64,000 bases of DNA from Modestobacter versicolor (lineage in GTDB: Bacteria > Actinomycetota > Actinomycetes > Mycobacteriales > Geodermatophilaceae), in contig NZ_JACIBU010000001.1 in assembly GCF_014195485.1 (NCBI RefSeq), positions 620,001-684,000 on the forward strand. The letters run 5' to 3'. The notes beneath the pieces were generated by a model. The model ran no database searches and was not told the origin of the DNA. It saw nothing but the letters and a program-made list of their open reading frames with translations. The position numbers and the translations under genes are program-made. Positions 34,620-42,321 of this stretch are shown in pieces; the stretch's first letter is position 1, and each line of letters starts with the position of its first letter.

Positions 34620-34668
34620 CCCCGTCCTCCTCACCCCTCGCACGCTCGGGGCGAGCCTCGCGACGGGG
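34620..34668. repeat. Double-hairpin element, copy B
   Basis: Outer stem 34620-34626 with 34662-34668 (CCCCGTC/GACGGGG). Inner stem CCCC/GGGG (34634-34637, 34648-34651) around the loop TCGCACGCTC, identical to copy A. It lies between the SnoaL-like gene and the convergent PAC2 gene. Confidence 0.7.
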
Positions 34669-34690
34669 CCGGAGGAGCCGGAAGTGGGTC

Positions 34691-35644
34691 CTATTCGCCC
34701 GGGCGGTCGCCGTCCTGCTCGGCGAGGAACTGCTCGATCTGGGCGCCCAGCTCCTCGCCGGTGGGCATCTCCCCGCCGAAGCCGAGCAGGCCGGTGTCGT
34801 CGCGGGAGGCGGTGAAGGAGTCGAACTGCTCCTCGAGCGCGGCGACGACCGCGGTGTTCTCGCTGCTCCGGCCGATCTGCTCGTCGACCTCGGTGCGGTT
34901 GGCCTCCGCGGCCTCGCGCAGCGCCTCGGTCGGCACGTGCAGGCCGGTCAGCTTCTCCAGGTGCTCGAGCAGGGTGAGCGAGGCGGCCGGGTAGGTGGCC
35001 TGCGCCAGGTAGTGCGGGACGTGGGCGGCCACGCCCAGCGCGTCGATGCCGGCCTCGCCGAGCCGCAGCTCGAGCAGGGCGCCGACGCTGCCGGGGATGC
35101 GCATCTCGCCCCAGTAGACCGGGTAGGACTCGATCAGCTGGCGACGGGTGGCGTGCGCGGTGACGGTGACCGGGCGGGTGTGCGGCACCGGCATCGGGAT
35201 GGCGTGCAGCGCGACGACCTGGGTCACGCCCATCCGCTCGACCAGCTGCAGCACCGCGGCGATGAACCGCTCCCAGGCGTAGTCCGGCTCGGCGCCGTGC
35301 AGCAGCAGGAACGGCTCGCCGCCGTCGTCCTCCAGGGCGTAGATGCCGATCTCCGGCGCGGTGACCGACTCGTAGCGGTCGCCGGAGAAGACCATCCGCG
35401 GCCGGTGCCCGCGGTAGTCGACCAGGGAGTCGACGTCGAAGCGGGCGATCAGCTCCGACGGCAGCGCGTCGAGCAGGTGGGCACCGGCGAGGGCGCCGGC
35501 GTGGGCGGCGTCGAACTCGCCGGCGAGGTCGTGGACGAGCACCAGGCCGCGGCGCTCCTCGGGGGAGCGGACCGCCGCCTCGCGGGCGAGCAGGGGCTCG
35601 GCCTCGGGGAGGAGCTCGACGAGGTCCTCCGGTCGCTGCGGCAC
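34691..35644 (-). CDS. PAC2-family protein
   Basis: 317 residues from GTG 35644, which has AGGAGG 6-7 nt upstream. The core contains RGLVLVHDLAGEFDAAHAGALAG, DYRGHRPRMVFSG, FLLLHGAEPDYAWERF, VVALHAIPMPVPHTRP and LGVAAHVPHYLAQATYPAAS, which are marks of the PAC2 (proteasome assembly chaperone 2) family. The role of bacterial members is unsettled; an ATP-grasp or chaperone link has been suggested. The tail is acidic. It lies 28 nt after an AI-2E-type membrane protein gene and is probably cotranscribed with it. Confidence 0.88.
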   Translation of the reverse strand: MPQRPEDLVELLPEAEPLLAREAAVRSPEERRGLVLVHDLAGEFDAAHAGALAGAHLLDALPSELIARFDVDSLVDYRGHRPRMVFSGDRYESVTAPEIGIYALEDDGGEPFLLLHGAEPDYAWERFIAAVLQLVERMGVTQVVALHAIPMPVPHTRPVTVTAHATRRQLIESYPVYWGEMRIPGSVGALLELRLGEAGIDALGVAAHVPHYLAQATYPAASLTLLEHLEKLTGLHVPTEALREAAEANRTEVDEQIGRSSENTAVVAALEEQFDSFTASRDDTGLLGFGGEMPTGEELGAQIEQFLAEQDGDRPGE

Positions 35645-35672
35645 GGTGGTCCTCCTGCTGATCGGGTGTCTG

Positions 35673-37052
35673 CTAGCGGTGAAGGCCCAGACGGCGCCGC
35701 GCATTCCCGAGCCGGCTGACCCGTCCCTCGCCCTCGGCCACCTGCCCGGCCGGCTCGGCGTCCTCGGAGTCAGGGTTGACCGACGGCTCGATCTCGGCCT
35801 GCCGGCGCACCAGCTGCGACCCGGAGGAGTCGCCGGTCAGCTGCGCGGTGGTGCCGTCGGCGGCGACCTCGGGCGTGAGCCCGTCGAGCATGTCCCGGCC
35901 GTAGCGGTAGAAGACGGCGATCAGCGCCGCGACCGGCACGGACAGGAAGGCGCCGATGATGCCGAACAGGCTGCTGCCGGCGGTGACCGCGAGGATGACG
36001 ACCGCGGCGTGCAGGTTGAGGCCGCGGCCCTGGATGATCGGCTGCAGCACGTTGCCCTCGAGCTGCTGCACGGCGACCACGATGGCCAGCACGATCAGCG
36101 CGGTGGTGAAGCTGTTGCTGACCAGCGCGATCACCACCGCGAAGGCGCCGGCGACGAAGGCGCCGATGATCGGGATGAAGGCGCCGAAGAAGGTGAGCAC
36201 CGCCAGCGGCAGCACCAGCGGCACGTCGAGGATCCACAGGCCCATGCCGATGAAGAAGGCGTCGACGAAGCCGACCAGGGCCTGCTGGCGGATGAACTCC
36301 GACAGCGTCGACCAGGTCTTCAGCGACAGCGCGGACACGTGCGGGGCGGCCCGCGGGCCGGTCTGCGCCGCCAGCCAGGGCACCCACTTGGGGCCGTCCT
36401 TGAGGAAGAAGAAGGACAGCAGCAGGGCGAGGACCAGGTTGATCAGGACGTTGCCGATGGTGGCGGCGGTGGTGACGGCGTAGCCGGCGATGTTCTGCGC
36501 GTTGGACTGCACCGAGTTGATCACCGAGTCGACGGCGTTGCCGACCTGGTCGTCGTCCAGGTTGAGCGGCGGCCCGGCCACCCAGTCCTGCACCTGCTGC
36601 AGGCCACCGCTGAACTGGTCGGCCAGGTCCTCGACCTGCCCCACCACCTGGGGGGCGATGACCGCGATGATCCCGCCGAACGCGCCGAGGAAGAGCAGCA
36701 CCGTGGTGGCCGCGGCCAGGGCCGGGGGCCAGGCGTGGTTGCGCAGGAAGCGGGCGAGCGGCCACATCACCGTGCTGAACAGCAGCCCGAGGGTGACCGG
36801 CAGCAGGACGACCCACAGCCGGCCGAAGACGTACCCGAGGATGATCAGGGCCGCAGTGATCAGGATGAGCTCGCCGGAGGCGATGGCGACCCGGCGGGTC
36901 GCGGCGTGCAGCCGCTCGGTGCGCTGCGGGCCGGGCGCGGGGGCCCGGGTGGCGACCATCACGGAGTCCTGCTCGTCCGACGCGACGACGGAGGCACCCG
37001 AGTCCGCGGCGGTGGGCGGGACGGCGGGGTCGGCGGAGCGGTCGTCGGGCAT
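35673..37052 (-). CDS. AI-2E/PerM-family membrane transporter
   Basis: 459 residues. A 75-residue disordered N-terminus and a 60-residue charged C-terminal tail flank the family core with about eight helices, including LILITAALIILGYVFGRLWVVLLPVTLGLLF, GNVLINLVLALLLSFFFLKDG and LTFFGAFIPIIGAFVAGAFAVVIAL. The motif QLEGNVLQPIIQGRGLNLHA is diagnostic. The family includes autoinducer-2 exporters and Na+/H+ antiporters, so the substrate is open. ATG 37052 is preferred over upstream in-frame starts, which lack conserved sequence. Confidence 0.88.
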   Translation of the reverse strand: MPDDRSADPAVPPTAADSGASVVASDEQDSVMVATRAPAPGPQRTERLHAATRRVAIASGELILITAALIILGYVFGRLWVVLLPVTLGLLFSTVMWPLARFLRNHAWPPALAAATTVLLFLGAFGGIIAVIAPQVVGQVEDLADQFSGGLQQVQDWVAGPPLNLDDDQVGNAVDSVINSVQSNAQNIAGYAVTTAATIGNVLINLVLALLLSFFFLKDGPKWVPWLAAQTGPRAAPHVSALSLKTWSTLSEFIRQQALVGFVDAFFIGMGLWILDVPLVLPLAVLTFFGAFIPIIGAFVAGAFAVVIALVSNSFTTALIVLAIVVAVQQLEGNVLQPIIQGRGLNLHAAVVILAVTAGSSLFGIIGAFLSVPVAALIAVFYRYGRDMLDGLTPEVAADGTTAQLTGDSSGSQLVRRQAEIEPSVNPDSEDAEPAGQVAEGEGRVSRLGNARRRLGLHR

Positions 37053-37147
37053 GCGCTGATCCCAGCACACCCCGGGCCGCTCGACTCGTCGTACGGCGAG
37101 TGTCACGTCGGCGCGACGGTGTCGGACCCTCGTCGTAGGTTCGACCC

Positions 37148-37612
37148 ATGCCGAGAACCGCCACCGCCGACCGGGTCGAGCGCGACGAGCTGCTGGCCTT
37201 CCTGCGCCCCCGGCACAAGGCGCTGCTGCTCACCCACCGGTCCGACGGGTCGCCGCAGCTGTCGCCGGTCACCTGCGGCGTCGACGCCGAGGGCCGGGTC
37301 GTCGTCTCCACCTACCCGCAGCGGGCCAAGGCGGTCAACGCCCGCCGCGACCCGCGGGTCTCGCTGTGCGTGCTCTCCGACGACTTCGACGGCCCCTGGG
37401 TGCAGGTCGACGGCCAGGCGGAGGTGCTGCACCTGCCCGAGGCCCTGGAGCCGCTGGTCGACTACTTCCGCGCCATCAGCGGCGAGCACCCCGACTGGGA
37501 CGAGTACCGGGCCGCGATGCAGCGCCAGGGCAAGGCGTTGCTGCGGGTGACGATCGAGCGGTGGGGGCCGGTCGCCACCGGCGGCTTCCCGCCCGAACTC
37601 ACTCCGTCCTGA
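37148..37612 (+). CDS. PPOX-class F420-dependent oxidoreductase-like protein
   Basis: 154 residues, one split beta-barrel domain of the pyridoxamine-oxidase/F420 family: LLAFLRPRHKALLLTHRSDGSPQLSPV, GRVVVSTYPQRAKAVNARRDPRVSLCVL, WVQVDGQAEVLHLP. The conserved N-terminal helix and the K-x-x-N-x-R segment support binding of flavin or F420. Substrate unknown. ATG 37148; no clear ribosome site, and a leaderless transcript is possible. The 54-bp gap after it carries a symmetric operator-like sequence. Confidence 0.85.
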   Translation: MPRTATADRVERDELLAFLRPRHKALLLTHRSDGSPQLSPVTCGVDAEGRVVVSTYPQRAKAVNARRDPRVSLCVLSDDFDGPWVQVDGQAEVLHLPEALEPLVDYFRAISGEHPDWDEYRAAMQRQGKALLRVTIERWGPVATGGFPPELTPS

Positions 37613-37630
37613 CATCCGCAAAGCCAGAGC

Positions 37631-37650
37631 CTTGCATTTGCTGCTGCAAG
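37631..37650. promoter_or_regulatory. Perfect CTTGCA-N8-TGCAAG inverted repeat
   Basis: CTTGCA (37631-37636) and TGCAAG (37645-37650) are perfectly symmetric with an 8-nt spacer, 17 bp before the start of a gene whose product carries a C-terminal HTH. The site is AT-richer than the surroundings. Probable operator or promoter element of the SatD-like pair. Confidence 0.5.
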
Positions 37651-37666
37651 CTGGTGGACTTGCGGG

Positions 37667-38251
37667 GTGCCGTTCGTGCTGACCGTGGACCAGCGGGGCA
37701 GCCGCCGGGGCACCGACCGGGTGCCCGGTGCGCTCGCCGCGCTCGCCGCCGTGCCCACGGTGCTCCGCTTCGAGCGCACCGCCGGCGACGAGTTCCAGGG
37801 CGTGCTCGACGACCCGGCCGTGGTGGTCGACGTGGTGCGCCGGCTGGTGCGTGACGGCGGCTGGAGCATCGGGATCGGGGCCGGGCCGGTGCAGACGCCG
37901 CTGCCCGGCAGCACCCGGGCGGGGGCCGGTCCGGCGTTCATCGCCGCCCGCGGCGCCGTCGAGGCGGCCAAGCGCCGTCCGGTCCGGGTCGCCGTCCGGG
38001 GTGCGGTGGCCGAGCCGGCCGCCGACGCGCAGGCGGTGCTGACCGCGCTGGCCGCCCTGGTCGAGCGCCGCAGCGACCAGGCATGGGAGGCGATCGCGCT
38101 GGTCGAGGGCGGCCGCACCCAGGCGCAGGCCGCCACCGAGTTGGGCGTCACCCGGCAGGCCGTCGGTCAGCGGCTGTCCGCCGGGCTGTGGGAGGTCGAG
38201 AAGGACCTGCGCCCGACCGCGGCCCGGCTGCTGGCGAGGGCGGCGGGATGA
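37667..38251 (+). CDS. SatD-like protein with C-terminal HTH
   Basis: 194 residues from GTG 37667. The N-terminal part (VLTVDQRGSRRGTDRVP; FERTAGDEFQGVLDDPAVVV) resembles SatD-family proteins. The C-terminal 60 residues form a helix-turn-helix (GGRTQAQAATELGVTRQAVGQRLSAGLWE). Function is not established; SatD was named from acid-tolerance genes in streptococci. The next gene, a membrane protein, overlaps by 4 nt, so the two are coupled and may form a sensor/effector pair controlled by the palindrome just upstream. Confidence 0.7.
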   Translation: MPFVLTVDQRGSRRGTDRVPGALAALAAVPTVLRFERTAGDEFQGVLDDPAVVVDVVRRLVRDGGWSIGIGAGPVQTPLPGSTRAGAGPAFIAARGAVEAAKRRPVRVAVRGAVAEPAADAQAVLTALAALVERRSDQAWEAIALVEGGRTQAQAATELGVTRQAVGQRLSAGLWEVEKDLRPTAARLLARAAG

Positions 38252-38769
38252 GCGTCGCCGTCCTGGTCGTGCTGGCCGGCCTGGTCGCCGCCGGTGCCGT
38301 GCTGACCCCGCGCAGCGACACCCGGCGGAGCGGGCTGAGCGCGGTGCTGCTCGTCGTCGGCCTCGGGGTCGCCGCGGGCCTGGCGCTGCGGGCCGGCCGG
38401 GTCGGCGACTGGGTCGAGACGGGCGGCGTGCTGCTCGCGGTGGCGGCCGCGGCGCTGGGCGGGGGGCCGGTCGCCACCGCGGTGCTGCGCGCGGCCGACC
38501 CCGACCGCGGGCCGTCCCGCCGCCGCGCCTCCGACCCGGAGGTGCTGCGCGGCGGCACCTGGATCGGCGTCCTGGAGCGGACGGCGATCGCCGTCACCGT
38601 GCTGGCCGGGTTCGAGGAGGGGCTGGCCGTGCTGATCGCGGTCAAGGGGCTGGGCCGGTTCAACGAGCTGAAGGCCCCGGTCGCCTCGGAGCGCTTCATC
38701 ATCGGCACCCTCGCCAGCGGCCTGTGGGCCCTCGGCTGCGTCGGCGTCGCCGTCCTGCTCCGCTCCTGA
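38248..38769 (+). CDS. Membrane protein paired with the SatD-like gene
   Basis: 173 residues with about five hydrophobic segments: VLVVLAGLVAAGAVL, LSAVLLVVGLGVAAGLAL, GGVLLAVAAAALGGGP, ERTAIAVTVLAGFEEGLAVLIAV and a final helix LASGLWALGCVGVAVLL. The stretch KGLGRFNELKAPVASERFIIGTLASGLWA looks conserved and may form a re-entrant or helix-cap region. ATG 38248 overlaps the SatD-like stop (ATGA). I do not recognise a named family with certainty. Its stop is only 12 nt from the convergent murA-like gene. Confidence 0.7.
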   Translation: MSVAVLVVLAGLVAAGAVLTPRSDTRRSGLSAVLLVVGLGVAAGLALRAGRVGDWVETGGVLLAVAAAALGGGPVATAVLRAADPDRGPSRRRASDPEVLRGGTWIGVLERTAIAVTVLAGFEEGLAVLIAVKGLGRFNELKAPVASERFIIGTLASGLWALGCVGVAVLLRS

Positions 38770-38781
38770 GCCCGTCCCGCG

Positions 38782-40326
38782 CTAGTCGGTGAAGACCTCG
38801 ATCTGGGCGCCCATCTCCACCAGCCGCTCGTAGAGCTGCTCGTAGCCGCGGGCGATGATGTCGACGTTCCGCAGCACCGAGTGGCCCTTGGCCGCGAGCA
38901 TCGCCAGCAGGATCACCACCGCCGGGCGCAGCGCCGGCGGGCAGACGATCTCCGCCCCCGACCAGCGGGTCGGCCCGGACACCAGCACCCGGTGCGGGTC
39001 GAGCAGCCGCACGTCGGCGCCCAACCGGGTCAGGTCGGAGAGGTGGATCGCCCGGTTGTCGTAGACCCAGTCGTGGATGACGGTCTCGCCGGTGGCCGTC
39101 GCGGCGATGACGGCGAAGAACGGCAGGTTGTCGATGTTCAGCCCCGGGAAGGGCATCGGGTGCACCTTGTCGATCGGTGCCCGCAGCTCCGAGGGGTGGA
39201 TGGTGACGTCGACCAGCCGGGTGCGGCCGTTGTCGGCGGCGTACTCCTCGGACAGGTCGAAGCGCAGCCCCATCTCGGCCAGGATCGCCAGCTCGATCTC
39301 CAGGAACTCGATCGGCGCGCGGCGCACGGTGAGCTCGGAGCCGGTGACGATCCCGGCGGTCAGCAGGCTCATCGCCTCGACCGGGTCCTCCGACAGCGGG
39401 TAGTCGACGTCGGCGTCCAGCACCGGCTGCCCGGTGACCACCAGCGTCGTCGTCCCGAAGCCCTCGATCCGCACGCCGAGCTTCTCCAGGTACAGGCACA
39501 GGTCCTGGACCATGTAGTTCGGGCTGGCGTTGCGGATCGTGGTGGTGCCGTCGTGCCGGGCGGCGGCGAGCAGCGCGTTCTCGGTGACGGTGTCCCCGCG
39601 CTCGGTCAGCACGATCGTCCGGTCCCGGCCGGCCGAGCGGGTGACGGTCGCGTGGTACTCCCCGGCGCGGGCCTCGACCTCCAGCCCGAAGGGGCGCAGC
39701 GCGATCATGTGCGGCTGCACGGTGCGGGTGCCCAGGTTGCAGCCGCCGGCGTAAGGCAGCTCGAAGACGTCGGCCCGGTGCAGCAGCGGCCCCAGGAACA
39801 TGATGATGCTGCGGGTGCGGCGCGCGGCGTCGGCGTCGATCGCGGTCAGGTCCAGCTCGTCGGGGACGACGATCGTCAGGTCGCGGCCGGTCTCGTCCCA
39901 GGTCGCGGAGACGCCGATGGAGACCAGGACGTCGAGGATCCGGTCGACCTCGACGATCCGGGAGACGTTGCGCAGCGTGGTGCGGCCCCGGTTGAGCAGC
40001 GAGGCGCACAGCAGCGCGACCGCGGCGTTCTTCGACGACTTCACCGTGACGCTGCCCGACAGCGGCGTGCCGCCGCTGACCCGCAGGTGCGTCGGGCCGG
40101 AGCGGCCGACGGTGATCAGCTCGCTCTCCAGCGCGGCGGAGAGCCGGCCGAGCAGCTCCAGGGTCAGGTTCTGGTTGCCCTGCTCGATCCGCGCGATCGC
40201 GCTCTGGCTGGTGCCGAGCCGGTCGGCGAGCTGGGTCTGGGTGAGGCCGTGGTGCCGCCGGGCGTCCCGCACGAGGGTGCCGATCTGGCGCAGCGACTGG
40301 CCGGTGGCTTCTTCGGTGAGCGTCAT
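38782..40326 (-). CDS. HTH-MurA fusion: UDP-GlcNAc enolpyruvyl transferase with N-terminal XRE domain
   Basis: 514 residues. Residues 10-70 are an XRE-type helix-turn-helix (LVRDARRHHGLTQTQLADRLGTSQSAIARIEQGNQNLTLELLGRL). Residues 80-514 are a full EPSP-synthase/MurA fold. MurA catalytic positions are kept: Lys99-Asn100 (SSKNAAV), the fosfomycin-sensitive Cys196 (AGGCNLGTR), an aspartate in LNIDNLPFF and an arginine in VYDNRAIHLSDL. It should transfer enolpyruvate to UDP-GlcNAc or a related sugar nucleotide. ATG 40326. A palindrome 12 bp upstream suggests that the HTH regulates its own gene. Confidence 0.9.
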   Translation of the reverse strand: MTLTEEATGQSLRQIGTLVRDARRHHGLTQTQLADRLGTSQSAIARIEQGNQNLTLELLGRLSAALESELITVGRSGPTHLRVSGGTPLSGSVTVKSSKNAAVALLCASLLNRGRTTLRNVSRIVEVDRILDVLVSIGVSATWDETGRDLTIVVPDELDLTAIDADAARRTRSIIMFLGPLLHRADVFELPYAGGCNLGTRTVQPHMIALRPFGLEVEARAGEYHATVTRSAGRDRTIVLTERGDTVTENALLAAARHDGTTTIRNASPNYMVQDLCLYLEKLGVRIEGFGTTTLVVTGQPVLDADVDYPLSEDPVEAMSLLTAGIVTGSELTVRRAPIEFLEIELAILAEMGLRFDLSEEYAADNGRTRLVDVTIHPSELRAPIDKVHPMPFPGLNIDNLPFFAVIAATATGETVIHDWVYDNRAIHLSDLTRLGADVRLLDPHRVLVSGPTRWSGAEIVCPPALRPAVVILLAMLAAKGHSVLRNVDIIARGYEQLYERLVEMGAQIEVFTD

Positions 40327-40337
40327 CGGCGGCCACG

Positions 40338-40355
40338 ATATCTCACACGTGATAT
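40338..40355. promoter_or_regulatory. ATATC-N8-GATAT palindrome before the HTH-MurA gene
   Basis: ATATC (40338-40342) and GATAT (40351-40355) are perfectly symmetric around 8 nt, with an inner TCAC-AC-GTGA. It is the most AT-rich stretch in this area and lies 12-29 bp upstream of the start codon on the transcript strand, where it could cover the promoter. Candidate operator for the XRE domain of the same protein. Confidence 0.55.
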
Positions 40356-40529
40356 GCCCGTTGCAGGTCGGTGTGGGAGCCGAGGCGGGCGGCCCGCTCG
40401 GTCCGGACCAGTCCTGGACCAGCTGGAGCCGGCGGAACGGTCGCCGAGCCGGCGCCCCGCGCGTGCCCCTCAGGTGATCACCGGGCAGGATGAGGCGCCG
40501 ACCCCGGCACGAGCTGCGAGGAGACCAGA

Positions 40530-41081
40530 GTGACCGAGACCCCGGCACCGTCCGGCACCGTCGCCCACCCCGAGCTGCTGGCCATCTACGTCAACGACCA
40601 CATCGCGTCGGCGGCGGGCGGCATCGAGCTGGTGACCCGGATGATCGGTGCGCACAAGGGCAGCAGCTACGAGGCGGGGCTGCGCCAGCTGCTCGACGAG
40701 CTGCGCCAGGAGAAGACCGACCTGACCGCCACCGCTCGCTCGCTGGGCCTGCCGGTGCGCCAGTACAAGCAGGTCGCCGTCTGGATCGCGGAGAAGGCGT
40801 CCCGGCTCAAGCTCAACGGGCACGTGCTCAGCCGCTCCCCGCTCAGCTCGCTCGTCGAGTTCGAGTTCCTCGCCTCCGCCGTCCGGGGCAAGCGCAGCGG
40901 CTTCGAGACGCTGCGGATCGCCGCCGAGGTCGACCCCCGGATCGACAAGGTGCTCCTGGACAGCCTCATCGACCAGGCCAACCGCCAGTTCGAGTGGGCC
41001 ACCGACGTCCGGCGCGAGGTCGCCGCGCAGGTCTTCGGCGGCGACCCGGCCGCGGTGGCCGACGCGGACACCGACGCCTGA
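40530..41081 (+). CDS. Conserved helical protein, ferritin-like fold possible
   Basis: 183 residues, almost wholly alpha-helical. The N-terminal helices VAHPELLAIYVNDHIASAAGGIELVTRMIG and EAGLRQLLDELRQEKTDLTATARSLG resemble four-helix-bundle ferritin-like proteins (DUF892/YciE-like), but metal ligands are not obvious. Later helices are LASAVRGKRSGFETLRIAAEV and LLDSLIDQANRQFEWATDVRREVAAQ. GTG 40530 follows GAGGAG. Divergent from the HTH-MurA gene. Function unknown. Confidence 0.65.
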   Translation: MTETPAPSGTVAHPELLAIYVNDHIASAAGGIELVTRMIGAHKGSSYEAGLRQLLDELRQEKTDLTATARSLGLPVRQYKQVAVWIAEKASRLKLNGHVLSRSPLSSLVEFEFLASAVRGKRSGFETLRIAAEVDPRIDKVLLDSLIDQANRQFEWATDVRREVAAQVFGGDPAAVADADTDA

Positions 41082-41118
41082 CCGCGCGGACGCCCCGGTC
41101 CGCCGGTAGACACGGGGC

Positions 41119-41871
41119 ATGTGCCACGACCACGACAGCCGCCCGCCCGCACCGCCCCGCTCCGGGGACGTGGCCGAGCGCGGCACCCTCACGCTGACCG
41201 CCGCTGACGGCACCGAGTTCTCCGCCGCGTACGCCGCGCCGGCCACCACCCCGCGCGCCGGGGTCGTCCTCCTCCCCGACATCCGCGGTCTGCACCCGTA
41301 CTACGTGGCCCTCGCCGAGCGGTTCGCCGAGGCCGGGCTGGCCGCGGTGGCGATCGACTACTTCGGGCGCACCGCGGGCCCGGCGGCCACCGGTTCCCGC
41401 GAGGAGGACTTCGACTGGCAGACGCACATCCCGCAGACCACGCCGGCCGGTGTCGACGCCGACACCACCGCGGCCGCCGAGTACCTGCGCAGCCGCACCG
41501 AGCCGACGCTGCCGGTGGTCACCGTGGGCTTCTGCTTCGGCGGCAGCCACGCCTGGCGGCAGTCCGCCGCTGATCTGGACATCGCCGGCAGCGCCGGTTT
41601 CTACGGGAAGCCCGAGATGGTCGGGGAGGCCGCGAGCCAGGCGCGCCGGCCGGTCGTCATGATCATCGCCGGCGCGGACTCCGCGACACCGGTGGCCGAC
41701 CAGCTCCAGCTCGCCGCCACCATGCGGGCGGCCGGCGCCGAGGTCGACGACGTGGTCTACGAGGGCGCACCGCACTCGTTCTTCGACCGCGCGTTCGGCG
41801 AGTGGGCCGAGGCCTGCCAGGACGCCTGGCAGCACGTGCTCGCGCTCACCGACCGGGTCGCCGCGCGCTGA
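41119..41871 (+). CDS. Dienelactone hydrolase family protein
   Basis: 250-residue alpha/beta hydrolase of the DLH family. The nucleophile is Cys139 in TVGFCFGG; Asp187 (IAGADSATP) and His219 (GAPHSFFDR) complete the triad. VLLPDIRGLHPYYVALAERFAEAGL and AIDYFGRTAG are further family marks. It would open carboxymethylenebutenolide-type lactones in chlorocatechol-like degradation or act as a broad esterase. ATG 41119, 37 nt after the previous gene, so an operon is possible. Confidence 0.9.
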   Translation: MCHDHDSRPPAPPRSGDVAERGTLTLTAADGTEFSAAYAAPATTPRAGVVLLPDIRGLHPYYVALAERFAEAGLAAVAIDYFGRTAGPAATGSREEDFDWQTHIPQTTPAGVDADTTAAAEYLRSRTEPTLPVVTVGFCFGGSHAWRQSAADLDIAGSAGFYGKPEMVGEAASQARRPVVMIIAGADSATPVADQLQLAATMRAAGAEVDDVVYEGAPHSFFDRAFGEWAEACQDAWQHVLALTDRVAAR

Positions 41872-41929
41872 CGGCGGTCCACCCCGACGAGCGAGGTCGG
41901 GCCCGGCGCGCCGACCTACGCTGGACGGC

Positions 41930-42319
41930 GTGAGCGAACCGATCGAGCAGGGCGTCATCGACCTCGCCGTCCGGGTGTTCGGCCTGGCCCGGGCCGGCGA
42001 GACCGAGGAGCTGGCGGCCTACGTCGACGCCGGGGTGCCGGCCGACCTGACGAACGAGAAGGGCGACACCCTCCTCATCCTGGCCGCCTACCACGGGCAC
42101 GCCGACACGGTCTCCGCCCTGCTCGCGCGCGGGGCGGACCACTCCCGGGCCAACGACCGGGGGCAGACCGCGCTGGCGGCCGCCGTCTTCAAGCAGTCCA
42201 CCGACACCGTGCAGGCGCTGCTGGCCGCCGGCGCGGACCCCGACGGCGGCCAGCCCAGCGCGCGGGCGACGGCGCAGTTCTTCGAGCTGCCGGCGATGAC
42301 GGCGCTGCTCGACGCCTGA
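41930..42319 (+). CDS. Small ankyrin-repeat protein
   Basis: 129 residues with about two and a half ankyrin repeats: KGDTLLILAAYHGHADTVSALLARGADHSR, RGQTALAAAVFKQSTDTVQALLAAGADPD and a degenerate last unit. Such single-domain bacterial ankyrin proteins mediate protein-protein contacts; some lie beside catalase genes, and here one lies about 8 kb away. The GTG start is at 41930. It converges with the MFS gene, leaving a 2-nt gap between stops. Confidence 0.85.
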   Translation: MSEPIEQGVIDLAVRVFGLARAGETEELAAYVDAGVPADLTNEKGDTLLILAAYHGHADTVSALLARGADHSRANDRGQTALAAAVFKQSTDTVQALLAAGADPDGGQPSARATAQFFELPAMTALLDA

Positions 42320-42321
42320 GC

